Positions 5,094-11,681 of a stretch of DNA of 12,450 bases are shown in pieces. Every line of letters begins with the position of its first letter. The first letter of the stretch is position 1. This DNA is from Clostridia bacterium (GTDB lineage: Bacteria > Bacillota > Clostridia > Christensenellales > UBA1242): assembly GCA_017650795.1 (NCBI GenBank), contig JAGCEE010000037.1, forward strand, positions 1 to 12,450, given 5' to 3'. Both the position numbers and the translations under genes were made by a program. The notes beneath the pieces are model-generated. The model saw nothing but the letters and a program-made list of their open reading frames with translations. It did no database searches and was not told the DNA's origin.

Positions 5094-6682
5094 AATTATA
5101 TAGTGAAAACGAACAATACAAATTATATCAAGGTAATATGCTAGATATGTTAGATTTTATAGAAAAAGAAAGTATAGATAGTATAATAACTGATCCACCT
5201 TATGAGCTTAACTTTATGGGTAAAGGTTGGGACAATAGTGGCATAGCATTTCAACCTAGCACTTGGCAAAAATGTTGTGAAGTATTAAAACCTGGTGGCT
5301 ACTTACTTGCTTTTGGTGGTAGTCGTACCTTTCATAGAATTGCTTGTGCTATTGAAGATGCAGGTTTTGAAATAAGAGATACTATTATGTGGTTATATGG
5401 CAGTGGGTTTCCTAAAAGTATGGATATATCAAAACAAATTGATAAAAAGCCTTATAGTAAAGAGAGAGAAGAAATAAAAAAATATATACAAGAATATATA
5501 AACAAATCAGATAAAACACGAAAACAAATAGATGATGAGTGTGGTTTTACTGCTTGTTCTTATACAAGAATATCATATAGGGAAGATGATGGTTGGGGTT
5601 CTGCAATTCCAAATGAAGAAAAATGGAATATTATGAAAAAAGTTCTTGGTTTTGATGATAAATGGGATTGGTATATTAAAGAAGCAGAAAGAGAAGTAAT
5701 AGGCAAAAAAGAAAGTGGTTGCTTTAATAACGAAGAAAAAGATAGATATACGATAGGAAGTAGTAAATCACTAGAAGTAGACATAACAATACCTTCAACC
5801 GATTTAGCAAAACAATGGCAAGGTTGGGGAACAGCATTAAAACCATCATTTGAACCTATTATAGTAGCAAGAAAACCATTTAAAGGTAGTTTAGTAGATA
5901 ATGTTATTGAATATGGTGTTGGTGGAATAAATATTGATGAATGTAGAGTTGAAACAACCGACATAAGAAAGGGTGGTTCAGAAGTAATAGGTATAACAGG
6001 TTTTAGTAAAGGAAAACAAGATATTTATACAGGTGGTAGATTTCCAGCAAATACAATATTAACTTACGATGAAACTGATTTTGACGAAGTGTGTGGGGGA
6101 TTTCCTAATACTAAAAGTGGAGGAAATATAAATTTTGATAATGTTAAAAATGATAGTATATATGGTTCAATACCAAATAGAAAAGGTTTTTATGAAAATA
6201 GAATAGATAGTGGTTCAGCTTCAAGATATTTCTATTGTGCAAAAGCAAGTAAGAAAGATAGAGATGAAGGGTTAGATAGTTTTGAAATAAAAGGTGCAAA
6301 AGAATTATTAAATAGACAAGAAAATAGTGATGGTGCTAGTTGGAATGGTAAATATTCAAGTGGTAATGCGTATGCAGGAAGTGGTGCACCTAAAAAAAAT
6401 ACCCACCCAACAGTAAAACCTACTGAATTAATGCAATATTTAGTTAGATTAGTAAGTCCAAATGGTGCAACTATACTTGACCCATTTAATGGTAGTGGTA
6501 GTACAGGTAAAGCAGTTATGTATGAAAATAAAGAAAGAAATAAGAATTACAAATACATAGGAATAGAACTAACTGATGAATACCTACCAATAGCAAAAGC
6601 AAGAATTGAATATGTTTCAAATATGAAACCAGATGACAGTCAAATGAACATTTTTGATTTATTAGAAAAGGAAGATAGTTAA
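5090..6682 (+). CDS. DNA methyltransferase, beta-type N6-adenine/N4-cytosine
   Basis: The enzyme has 530 residues with motifs in beta-class order. Catalytic motif IV DPPY is at 35-38, followed by a long target-recognition region, then HPTVKP at 439-444, and AdoMet-binding motif I (DPFNGSGSTG) at 464-473. It belongs to the N6_N4_Mtase family and transfers a methyl group from AdoMet to an exocyclic amine on DNA. Residues about 138-195 form an inserted helix-rich block (TRKQIDDECGF, then EEKWNIMKKVLG) that resembles a small helix-turn-helix insert seen in related phage enzymes. No restriction endonuclease is adjacent, so it is an orphan. Likely roles are protection from host restriction or marking of phage DNA. 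It overlaps the previous gene by four bases and is the last gene of its unit. Adenine versus cytosine specificity cannot be read from the motifs. Confidence 0.9.
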   Translation: MKLYSENEQYKLYQGNMLDMLDFIEKESIDSIITDPPYELNFMGKGWDNSGIAFQPSTWQKCCEVLKPGGYLLAFGGSRTFHRIACAIEDAGFEIRDTIMWLYGSGFPKSMDISKQIDKKPYSKEREEIKKYIQEYINKSDKTRKQIDDECGFTACSYTRISYREDDGWGSAIPNEEKWNIMKKVLGFDDKWDWYIKEAEREVIGKKESGCFNNEEKDRYTIGSSKSLEVDITIPSTDLAKQWQGWGTALKPSFEPIIVARKPFKGSLVDNVIEYGVGGINIDECRVETTDIRKGGSEVIGITGFSKGKQDIYTGGRFPANTILTYDETDFDEVCGGFPNTKSGGNINFDNVKNDSIYGSIPNRKGFYENRIDSGSASRYFYCAKASKKDRDEGLDSFEIKGAKELLNRQENSDGASWNGKYSSGNAYAGSGAPKKNTHPTVKPTELMQYLVRLVSPNGATILDPFNGSGSTGKAVMYENKERNKNYKYIGIELTDEYLPIAKARIEYVSNMKPDDSQMNIFDLLEKEDS

Positions 6683-6696
6683 TGCTATCTTTTTTT
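6672..6696 (+). terminator. Terminator overlapping the methyltransferase stop codon
   Basis: AAGATAG at 6672-6678 pairs with CTATCTT at 6685-6691 around a six-base loop, followed by T residues to 6696. The TAA stop at 6680-6682 lies inside the loop, so the hairpin uses the last codons of the gene. Confidence 0.82.
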
Positions 6697-6701
6697 ATGC
6701 A

Positions 6702-6717
6702 AAATTATGAATAATTT
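6702..6717. promoter_or_regulatory. 16-bp palindrome (7-2-7) upstream of a promoter, possible operator
   Basis: AAATTAT at 6702-6708 and ATAATTT at 6711-6717 form perfect arms around GA. A further ATAATTT half-site is at 6742-6748, inside the promoter spacer. The adjacent RHH gene could encode its ligand. The AT-rich content makes chance occurrence possible. Confidence 0.35.
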
Positions 6718-6731
6718 ATGTATTTTTTCAT

Positions 6732-6760
6732 TTGATTTTTCATAATTTGTATGTTATAAT
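6732..6760 (+). promoter_or_regulatory. Strong vegetative promoter for the recombination unit
   Basis: TTGATT at 6732-6737 and a perfect TATAAT at 6755-6760 are separated by 17 bases. The first gene starts 31 bases downstream, after AGGAGG at 6781-6786. It follows a terminator directly, so it opens a separate transcription unit. Confidence 0.82.
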
Positions 6761-6791
6761 TAAATTACATTAGAAAGAATAGGAGGTAAAA

Positions 6792-6926
6792 ATGAAAGCA
6801 GAATGGGTGCAATTTAAGACACCACGAAAGCAAGATCTTAAAAAAATTGCAAAAGAAAAAAGTATGACCTTAAATAGTCTTATGCAACTTATTACTGAAT
6901 TATATTTAAAAAGTGAGGGCAAATAA
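6792..6926 (+). CDS. Small ribbon-helix-helix DNA-binding protein
   Basis: The 44-residue protein has the size and pattern of a minimal RHH protein. A strand (EWVQFKTP, residues 4-11) is followed by helix one (RKQDLKKIAKEKS), a turn at MTLNS, and helix two (LMQLITELYLK). A perfect AGGAGG ribosome binding site precedes the ATG. It is the first gene after the promoter at 6732 and its TAA overlaps the next start by one base. The position suggests autoregulation of the recombination unit through the palindromic sites at 6702-6748, which is inference. It is distinct in sequence from the RHH protein at 2504. Confidence 0.72.
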   Translation: MKAEWVQFKTPRKQDLKKIAKEKSMTLNSLMQLITELYLKSEGK

Positions 6927-8338
6927 TGACTAAAAATGAAATATTACAAAAAATCTATAAAGCATTTGGTAAATATACTTTTATAGAAGATGGACATTAT
7001 TATTTATGCAATGGTAAACGTGTAGGCATTAGTACAACAGGTTTAATATCACAATATGAAAACGAATTTGATAAAGATGAAATATCTAAACAAAAAGCAA
7101 ATGATCGTGGTATTAGTCAAAGTGAGATTTTAGAAGAATGGCGAATTGAAAACTTACATAGTACAATTAAAGGAAGCTTGGTACATTTATATGCACAATC
7201 GCTTTGGCAACATGAAGATATAGAGTTTGCTTATTCTAGTATACCAGAGGAAATTGACCTTAAAAGATTTGTAGCGGAAGTAGATATCTTAAAAAAACAA
7301 GCCGATAACTTTTATAATGATTATGAACACATATATGAACTTATAGGTTGTGAAATATATCTTGGTGACGAAGATTATGATGAATGCGGCGCAACAGATA
7401 TTGTTTTTCTTAACAAATATACTAATGAAATTGTAATCGCCGACTTTAAAACAAATAAAGAAATCAAACGTGAAAGTTATAGACACAAAAAAATGTTAGT
7501 ACCCCTTCACAAATTAGACGACTGCAATTATTCGCATTATTCTTTGCAATTAAATGCTTATAAATATAAGTTTGAAAAAAACACAGGCTTAAAAGTTGCT
7601 AAAACATTTATTGTTTATTTTAATGTTAATGCTGATAACTATGAAATTATTGAACCATTAAATGTTGAAAATGAAATCAAAAAAATATATGAAATAAGGA
7701 GAGTGAAAAATATGAAAAGTGTGCCAGTATTATTAATTGGTAAATCAGGAAGTGGCAAGTCAGCTAGTTTAAGGAACTTTAAAAAAGATGAAATTGCGAT
7801 TGCAAATGTTCTTGGCAAACCACTACCATTTAAAACAGATTTAGAAGCGCCAAAAGTTGATGATTATAATGTTATCTTGAAAGCGATCGAAAAAACTGAC
7901 AAGAAAGTTATTGTTATTGACGACGCAAATTATTTAATCACAAATGAGTTTATGAATAAATCAAGTGTTAAAGGTTTTGATAAGTATAATGAAATGGGAA
8001 ATAACTTTTTTAATCTTATCAATGGAATTAAAAATGTAGAAGGTGGCAAAACAGTTTACTTAATCATGCACGAAGACACCGATGATGAGGGGAATGTTAA
8101 ACCTAAAACAATTGGAAAATTATTAGATGATAAAGTAAATATTCAAGGAATGTTCACAATCTGCATTCGTTCAATGTTTGATAATGGAAATTATATCTTT
8201 AGATTAAAAACAAACGGACAAGATTGTGTTAAAACACCAATCGGTTTATTTGATGAAGATCAAATGGAAAACGACTTGAAAAAAGTTGACGAAAAAATTA
8301 GAGAATATTATGATTTAGATAAAGAAGGAGAAAATTAA
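6926..8338 (+). CDS. PD-(D/E)XK nuclease fused to Sak4/AAA_24-like ATPase
   Basis: The 470-residue frame holds two enzymes. Residues 1-262 are a RecB/Cas4-like nuclease: His87 in the GSLVHLYA motif, Glu143, Asp158, the core Asp173-x-Lys175 in ADFKTNK, and the QxxxY motif (Gln208, Tyr212). Residues 263-470 are an ATPase with Walker A GKSGSGKS (272-279), Walker B VIVIDDAN (328-335) and the LGKPLPFK stretch (296-303). I associate that pattern with phage ATPases of the AAA_24/Sak4 group, RecA-fold proteins linked to single-strand annealing. Such ATPases normally stand alone beside a nuclease and an SSB. The seam contains an A7 run (7679-7685) and an internal ribosome binding site with in-frame ATG at 7712, so the fusion may be recent, an indel artefact, or a source of two products. 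The start overlaps the RHH stop by one base. Confidence 0.85.
   Translation: MTKNEILQKIYKAFGKYTFIEDGHYYLCNGKRVGISTTGLISQYENEFDKDEISKQKANDRGISQSEILEEWRIENLHSTIKGSLVHLYAQSLWQHEDIEFAYSSIPEEIDLKRFVAEVDILKKQADNFYNDYEHIYELIGCEIYLGDEDYDECGATDIVFLNKYTNEIVIADFKTNKEIKRESYRHKKMLVPLHKLDDCNYSHYSLQLNAYKYKFEKNTGLKVAKTFIVYFNVNADNYEIIEPLNVENEIKKIYEIRRVKNMKSVPVLLIGKSGSGKSASLRNFKKDEIAIANVLGKPLPFKTDLEAPKVDDYNVILKAIEKTDKKVIVIDDANYLITNEFMNKSSVKGFDKYNEMGNNFFNLINGIKNVEGGKTVYLIMHEDTDDEGNVKPKTIGKLLDDKVNIQGMFTICIRSMFDNGNYIFRLKTNGQDCVKTPIGLFDEDQMENDLKKVDEKIREYYDLDKEGEN
7696..7714 (+). promoter_or_regulatory. Internal ribosome binding site and in-frame ATG
   Basis: AAGGAG at 7696-7701 is followed by GTGAAAAAT and an ATG at 7712-7714, codon 263 of the nuclease-ATPase frame. 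Initiation here would give a free 208-residue ATPase starting MKSVPVLLIGKSGSGKS, exactly at the domain border. Confidence 0.65.
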
Positions 8339-8339
8339 T

Positions 8340-8942
8340 ATGTTAAAAAAACCAAACAATTATGAAAATGTACAATTAAATGATGATTTTATCGCGATAG
8401 AATTAGGAGGGCACAAGGGTGTTATTAAAAACGCCGAGGTTTACACAAGTGAATTTAGTGGCAAAACAAGTTTAAAAGTTTGTGTAGACACTGCAAAAGA
8501 TGACAAGCAACCTGAATATTTTGCAGAACTTTATAAAAATGATGATAGAGAAAATAAAAAATGGTCTTCAAGCGCAATTCGTTATGTATCACTAGGAGAC
8601 GAAGAAAACCAAGTTAAACAACTTAAAAGCTTTATAACAGCAGTTGAAAACTCAAACCCAGGTTTTATTTATGACTGGAACAAAGATGAAAAAGCACAAT
8701 TAAAAGATAAAAAAATAGGTCTTGTATTTGCTCTTGAAGAATATGAAGACAACGAGGGTAAAACCAAAACTGCAAGAAAGTTAAATCAATTTAGAAGTGT
8801 CGATAAAGTAGATAATGTTAAAATACCAAAAGTTAAGAAATTAGATGGATCACTTGTTGAATATGAAGATTATACAAGTGGGAAAACTACTAATGATGAC
8901 GTTGTTGAAATTGGCGTAGACAGTACTGAATTACCATTTTAA
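8340..8942 (+). CDS. DUF669-like single-stranded DNA-binding protein
   Basis: The 200-residue protein fits the phage DUF669 family. The features are a start with IELGGHKGVIKNAEVY, a beta-rich body with YFAELYKND, then LKSFITAVENSNPGF and LKDKKIGLVFALEEYEDNEGKTKT at about 97-145. A flexible acidic tail ends DSTELPF. A C-terminal acidic tip ending in Pro-Phe is the hallmark by which SSB proteins recruit partner enzymes. These proteins are thought to serve as phage SSBs and sit next to Sak4-type ATPases and nucleases, as here. GGAG in the end of the ATPase gene provides the ribosome binding site, and the ATG is two bases after its stop. It is the last gene of the unit. Confidence 0.8.
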   Translation: MLKKPNNYENVQLNDDFIAIELGGHKGVIKNAEVYTSEFSGKTSLKVCVDTAKDDKQPEYFAELYKNDDRENKKWSSSAIRYVSLGDEENQVKQLKSFITAVENSNPGFIYDWNKDEKAQLKDKKIGLVFALEEYEDNEGKTKTARKLNQFRSVDKVDNVKIPKVKKLDGSLVEYEDYTSGKTTNDDVVEIGVDSTELPF

Positions 8943-8948
8943 TTAAAG

Positions 8949-8980
8949 AAAAAAGCAACTTGTAAAAAAGTTGTTTTTTT
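8949..8980 (+). terminator. Rho-independent terminator after the SSB-like gene
   Basis: CAACTT at 8956-8961 pairs with AAGTTG at 8968-8973 around a six-base loop. A G-T pair and A-T pairs extend the stem outward, and a run of T residues at 8974-8980 follows. The A-run on the other side could make it work in both directions, but there are no minus-strand genes here to end. Confidence 0.85.
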
Positions 8981-8993
8981 ATGTAAATTTATA

Positions 8994-9022
8994 TTGAAAT
9001 TGTCCTTAAAAGGTGGTACTAT
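8994..9022 (+). promoter_or_regulatory. Promoter for the AbrB-like/replication unit
   Basis: TTGAAA at 8994-8999 and TACTAT at 9017-9022 are separated by 17 bases. The spacer contains CCTT-AA-AAGG (9004-9013), a short inverted repeat that could be an operator. The next gene starts 28 bases downstream behind AAGGAGG. Confidence 0.68.
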
Positions 9023-9050
9023 GTTTATATACGATAGAAGGAGGTAGCAA

Positions 9051-9212
9051 ATGAAAACGTTATTTAGATTTATGAAACGTGCTGATAAAGAAAAAAATAG
9101 AATTATTATACCAAAATTTATCATTGATAAATATGGGCGTGACTTTTATTTTGATGTTCTTGAAGATGGCACAATAAAACTTATACCAATTACTTATAAT
9201 AAAAATAAATAG
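9051..9212 (+). CDS. AbrB/SpoVT-like DNA-binding protein
   Basis: The 53-residue protein has the swapped-hairpin pattern of AbrB-type domains. It has NRIIIPKFIIDKYG at residues 16-29, matching the R-x-x-I-P-K...(L/I)-x-x-x-x-G signature, followed by FDVLEDGTIKLIP (34-46) as the second hairpin. Such domains dimerise and bind DNA as transition-state or antitoxin-type regulators. There is no toxin gene next to it, so a transcription regulator is the simpler reading. A strong AAGGAGG lies before the ATG. It heads the replication unit and stands 15 bases before the DUF927 gene. Control of its own promoter (8994) is likely but inferred. The first 12 residues are basic and outside the domain. Confidence 0.7.
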   Translation: MKTLFRFMKRADKEKNRIIIPKFIIDKYGRDFYFDVLEDGTIKLIPITYNKNK

Positions 9213-9227
9213 AAAGGGAAATAAATT

Positions 9228-10991
9228 ATGACTGAAGAAGAACTTTTATCAAAACAAACATTTATTGACCTTTTAAGTTTAGAACCAATTGAACAAATCG
9301 ATAAGGAAAACAAATTATTTTTGGAAGCAAAGAAACTTGGTATATTAAACCAATTTAAAACCACTTTAAAAAAATATCGTAATTTTAACAAAATTAGTTT
9401 TTTTGCAGGTAAAAAACTAGAATTGCCAAAGTGTAATTATGACATTGAAAATTATGATATGGGTAAATACATTTGTACGATTGATGGAATAACAGATAAT
9501 CAAAACTATAAATTTAGCTATATTCCTGTGCTTCCTGTAGAACGATATATTAATCAAGATACAGGGAAAGAAAAAATAAAGTTAATTTATTATAAAGAAA
9601 ATAAATGGAATGAAATTGTTGTTGATAGAACACAAATTGCCATAAATCAAAAATTGCTTTTATTAAGCGATTATGGATTAGACATAAATAGTGAAAATGT
9701 AAAATATTATATTAATTATTTTAATGACATTCTTAATATGAATGACATTAAGCCTTTAAGTTCAGTATCACATTTAGGTTGGGTATATAATAGTTTTATT
9801 CCTTATGATGAACATGGCATATATGATGGCGCTGATGATTTTAGAGGTGTTTATAACGCTTTAAAAAGTAAAGGCAATTACGAATTATGGTTAAATACAA
9901 TTAAGGAATGTCGTAAGCAAAAAGAAATAAAAATTTTAATGGCAGTAGTTTTATCTAGCCCATTACTTGAAAAATTGTCAATTCAACCATTTATAGCAAA
10001 TTTTTGGTCTGGAATGAGTGGCAATGGTAAAACATTAAGTTCAATGTTAGCAATGTCAATTTGGGGAAATCCTGAAACAGGAGCATTAAGATTTTCAAGT
10101 AATTCCACACAAAATTATTACATAACTGTTGCTTCTTTTTTAAGAAATATAACTTGCTATTTTGATGAACTACAAGTGGTTAAAAATAATAAATATTTTG
10201 ATTTGAATAGTTTAGTTATGGATCTATGTAATGGTACTGAAAAAGGTCGTCTAAACAAAAATAGCCAAGCACGAGAAATTAAAACATGGAATTGTAATTT
10301 TTTATTTACTAATAATGATAAATTAGTTAAAGAAAATGCTGGTGAACAAGTTTATAATCGTGTTATTGATATTGAAGTAAACAAAATTTTATTTACAAAT
10401 CCAATTAAAATAGCTGATATTATCAAAAATAATTATGGTTTTCTTGGCAAAGAATATATTAAAATAGTTAAAAAAATTGGTTTTGATAAATTAAAAGAAA
10501 GATATAATGAGATTTATAATCAAATATTAACTAAAACTAGAGCGACAGACAAACAAGCTAGTTCTTTATCAAGTATACTGCTTGCAGATGAAATTGTGGT
10601 AAAAAATATATTTACAAATGAGGAATGCTTAAGTGTTGAAGATATCGAAGATTTAGTTAATGATAAAAATGAAATCAGAACATCTATTAAATCAATGAAT
10701 TATATTATAAATATTATTAATGCAAATTCTAAAAGATTTGATGAAATGTATAATAACGGAGAATGTTGGGGAATTAAAGATGAATATTATTGTAGTTTTA
10801 ATGCTTTTATATTAAATCGCGAACTATCAAAAGCAGGTTTTGAATTTGATACAATAAAAAAAGAATGGTATGAAATGGGATTTTTGGAAAAAAATTCACA
10901 AGGAAAGTTTATTCATCAAACAACAGTTAGAAAAGAAAAAGGTAATTATGTTAAACTAAATTTATCAAAATTTGAGCAAAAAGATAGTTAA
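9228..10991 (+). CDS. DUF927 family helicase-like ATPase, phage replication protein
   Basis: The protein has 587 residues. Residues about 1-170 are a poorly conserved front part. Residues about 175-400 match DUF927: SSVSHLGW at 178-185, Walker A SGMSGNGKT (261-269), Walker B CYFDEL (310-315, Asp313 and Glu314), a sensor Asn in LFTNND (359-364), and a basic residue in VYNRVIDI (Arg378) as possible arginine finger. The C-terminal 180 residues contain helical segments and a winged-helix-like ending. DUF927 proteins include the Cch helicases of staphylococcal cassette elements, which form ring helicases for self-loading replication. Here the gene lies just before an iteron-rich region, so a replication initiator or helicase role is likely. 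There is no recognisable primase motif. AAAGGGA lies upstream of the start. Confidence 0.82.
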   Translation: MTEEELLSKQTFIDLLSLEPIEQIDKENKLFLEAKKLGILNQFKTTLKKYRNFNKISFFAGKKLELPKCNYDIENYDMGKYICTIDGITDNQNYKFSYIPVLPVERYINQDTGKEKIKLIYYKENKWNEIVVDRTQIAINQKLLLLSDYGLDINSENVKYYINYFNDILNMNDIKPLSSVSHLGWVYNSFIPYDEHGIYDGADDFRGVYNALKSKGNYELWLNTIKECRKQKEIKILMAVVLSSPLLEKLSIQPFIANFWSGMSGNGKTLSSMLAMSIWGNPETGALRFSSNSTQNYYITVASFLRNITCYFDELQVVKNNKYFDLNSLVMDLCNGTEKGRLNKNSQAREIKTWNCNFLFTNNDKLVKENAGEQVYNRVIDIEVNKILFTNPIKIADIIKNNYGFLGKEYIKIVKKIGFDKLKERYNEIYNQILTKTRATDKQASSLSSILLADEIVVKNIFTNEECLSVEDIEDLVNDKNEIRTSIKSMNYIINIINANSKRFDEMYNNGECWGIKDEYYCSFNAFILNRELSKAGFEFDTIKKEWYEMGFLEKNSQGKFIHQTTVRKEKGNYVKLNLSKFEQKDS

Positions 10992-10999
10992 TCTTACAA

Positions 11000-11185
11000 A
11001 AACTTACCAAAAAATATCAAAAAACTTACTTAAAAATGTGTCTCAAAGCCCCTTTTCACCGATAAAACTTACAAACTTACTTTTTTTCCGTGCTACACAC
11101 GCATATATATAAAAGTTTTTTAGAAAATTATATAAAAAAAGTGTTATATAGGAAAACTATTAAAATTGGTAAGTTTGGTAAGTTT
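11000..11185. repeat. Long-range inverted 11-mers flanking the AT-rich core
   Basis: AAACTTACCAA at 11000-11010 is the exact reverse complement of TTGGTAAGTTT, which occurs twice in a row at 11166-11176 and 11175-11185 (sharing two bases). These are the longest-matching members of the heptamer set. Confidence 0.75.
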
Positions 11186-11208
11186 GCTAGGTTTTAAGGG
11201 AAATTTAT

Positions 11209-11248
11209 GTAAGTTTTAAGTAAGTTTTAGGTAAGTTTAAAGTAAGTT
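11209..11248 (+). repeat. Four phased GTAAGTT iterons, 11-bp period
   Basis: Exact GTAAGTT copies begin at 11209, 11220, 11231 and 11242, followed by T or TT and then variable bases. The period equals about one turn of DNA, so bound proteins would line up on one face. They end 33 bases before the start of the DnaB-N-like gene. Confidence 0.85.
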
Positions 11249-11267
11249 TATAAATAATATATAAATA

Positions 11268-11273
11268 AAGGAG
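11268..11273 (+). promoter_or_regulatory. Ribosome binding site deciding the start of the DnaB-N-like gene
   Basis: AAGGAG at 11268-11273 is eight bases before the ATG at 11282. An upstream in-frame GTG at 11273 overlaps this site and cannot be the start. Confidence 0.75.
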
Positions 11274-11281
11274 TGAATAAT

Positions 11282-11680
11282 ATGGAACAATATGAAGTAT
11301 TAGAAAACGCAGTATTAAATTGTTTAATTGTTAAACCAGAATTATTTAAAATAATAAAATTAAGTGAAAAGCATTTTAAAAAACATAGACGTTTTTATAA
11401 ATTCCTTAAAGAGTTTTATGATTTGTTTGGGAAAATAGATTTTTCACTTATAAAAAGTTGCAGTATTAATCCAAGTGAAGTAATGAATTATGTAGCTGAT
11501 ATTATAGATACCACAAGTATTCCAAGCAATTTTGAACTATATGAAGAAAGATTACTAAAATTTTATAATCAATTTGAAATAATTGAAGAAATTAATAAAC
11601 TTAATAAAAAATTGTATTTACGTGACATAGATATAGATAATTTTAAAATTGAATTAAAAGAGATTATAGGGGAGATTTAA
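11282..11680 (+). CDS. Stand-alone DnaB N-terminal-like domain protein
   Basis: The 132-residue protein resembles the N-terminal domain of DnaB replicative helicase. It has YEVLENAVLNCLIVKPELF (residues 4-22), then LSEKHFKKHRRFYKFLKEFY (27-46), matching the helicase pattern E-x-A-V-L-G-x-L-L...F-x-x-x-x-H-x-x-I/F-x-x-x. The remaining helices end in a Glu/Lys-rich tail. There is no P-loop and no RecA-like ATPase domain, so it cannot unwind DNA. The DnaB N-terminal domain binds primase and helicase partners. A free copy beside an origin and a DUF927 ATPase suggests an adaptor or loader that engages the phage or host helicase or primase. That role is inferred. It overlaps nothing and is one base before the next gene. 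Confidence 0.68.
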   Translation: MEQYEVLENAVLNCLIVKPELFKIIKLSEKHFKKHRRFYKFLKEFYDLFGKIDFSLIKSCSINPSEVMNYVADIIDTTSIPSNFELYEERLLKFYNQFEIIEEINKLNKKLYLRDIDIDNFKIELKEIIGEI

Positions 11681-11681
11681 C

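Larger units (their letters stand above)
10992..11281. other. Putative phage replication origin with opposed heptamer iterons
   Basis: This 290-base non-coding region has the heptamer AACTTAC in four exact copies on the left (11001, 11023, 11066, 11074). Its complement GTAAGTT has six exact copies on the right (11169, 11178, 11209, 11220, 11231, 11242). The last four are spaced by exactly 11 bases, one helical turn. Degenerate copies lie at 10991-10997, 11187 and 11199. Between the blocks, 11101-11165 is almost pure A and T, apart from a small hairpin CGTG/CACG at 11089-11101. An AT-rich core flanked by opposed iterons next to a helicase gene is the classical form of an origin. A regulatory array is the alternative. 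Confidence 0.7.

Noticed and set aside
5560..5964. 134-codon minus-strand frame inside the methyltransferase gene
   Set aside because: It is a shadow of a well-supported gene. It is Ser/Leu/Pro-rich with no motif, and all neighbours are on the + strand.
9051..9212. AbrB-like protein as antitoxin of a toxin-antitoxin pair
   Set aside because: The next gene is the 587-residue DUF927 ATPase and no small toxin-like gene is adjacent.
11273..11281. GTG start for the DnaB-N-like protein
   Set aside because: It overlaps the AAGGAG that serves the ATG at 11282.
10992..11281. CRISPR array
   Set aside because: The repeats are only seven bases, occur in both directions and have 9-11-base spacing with no unique spacers, so they are iterons or operators.
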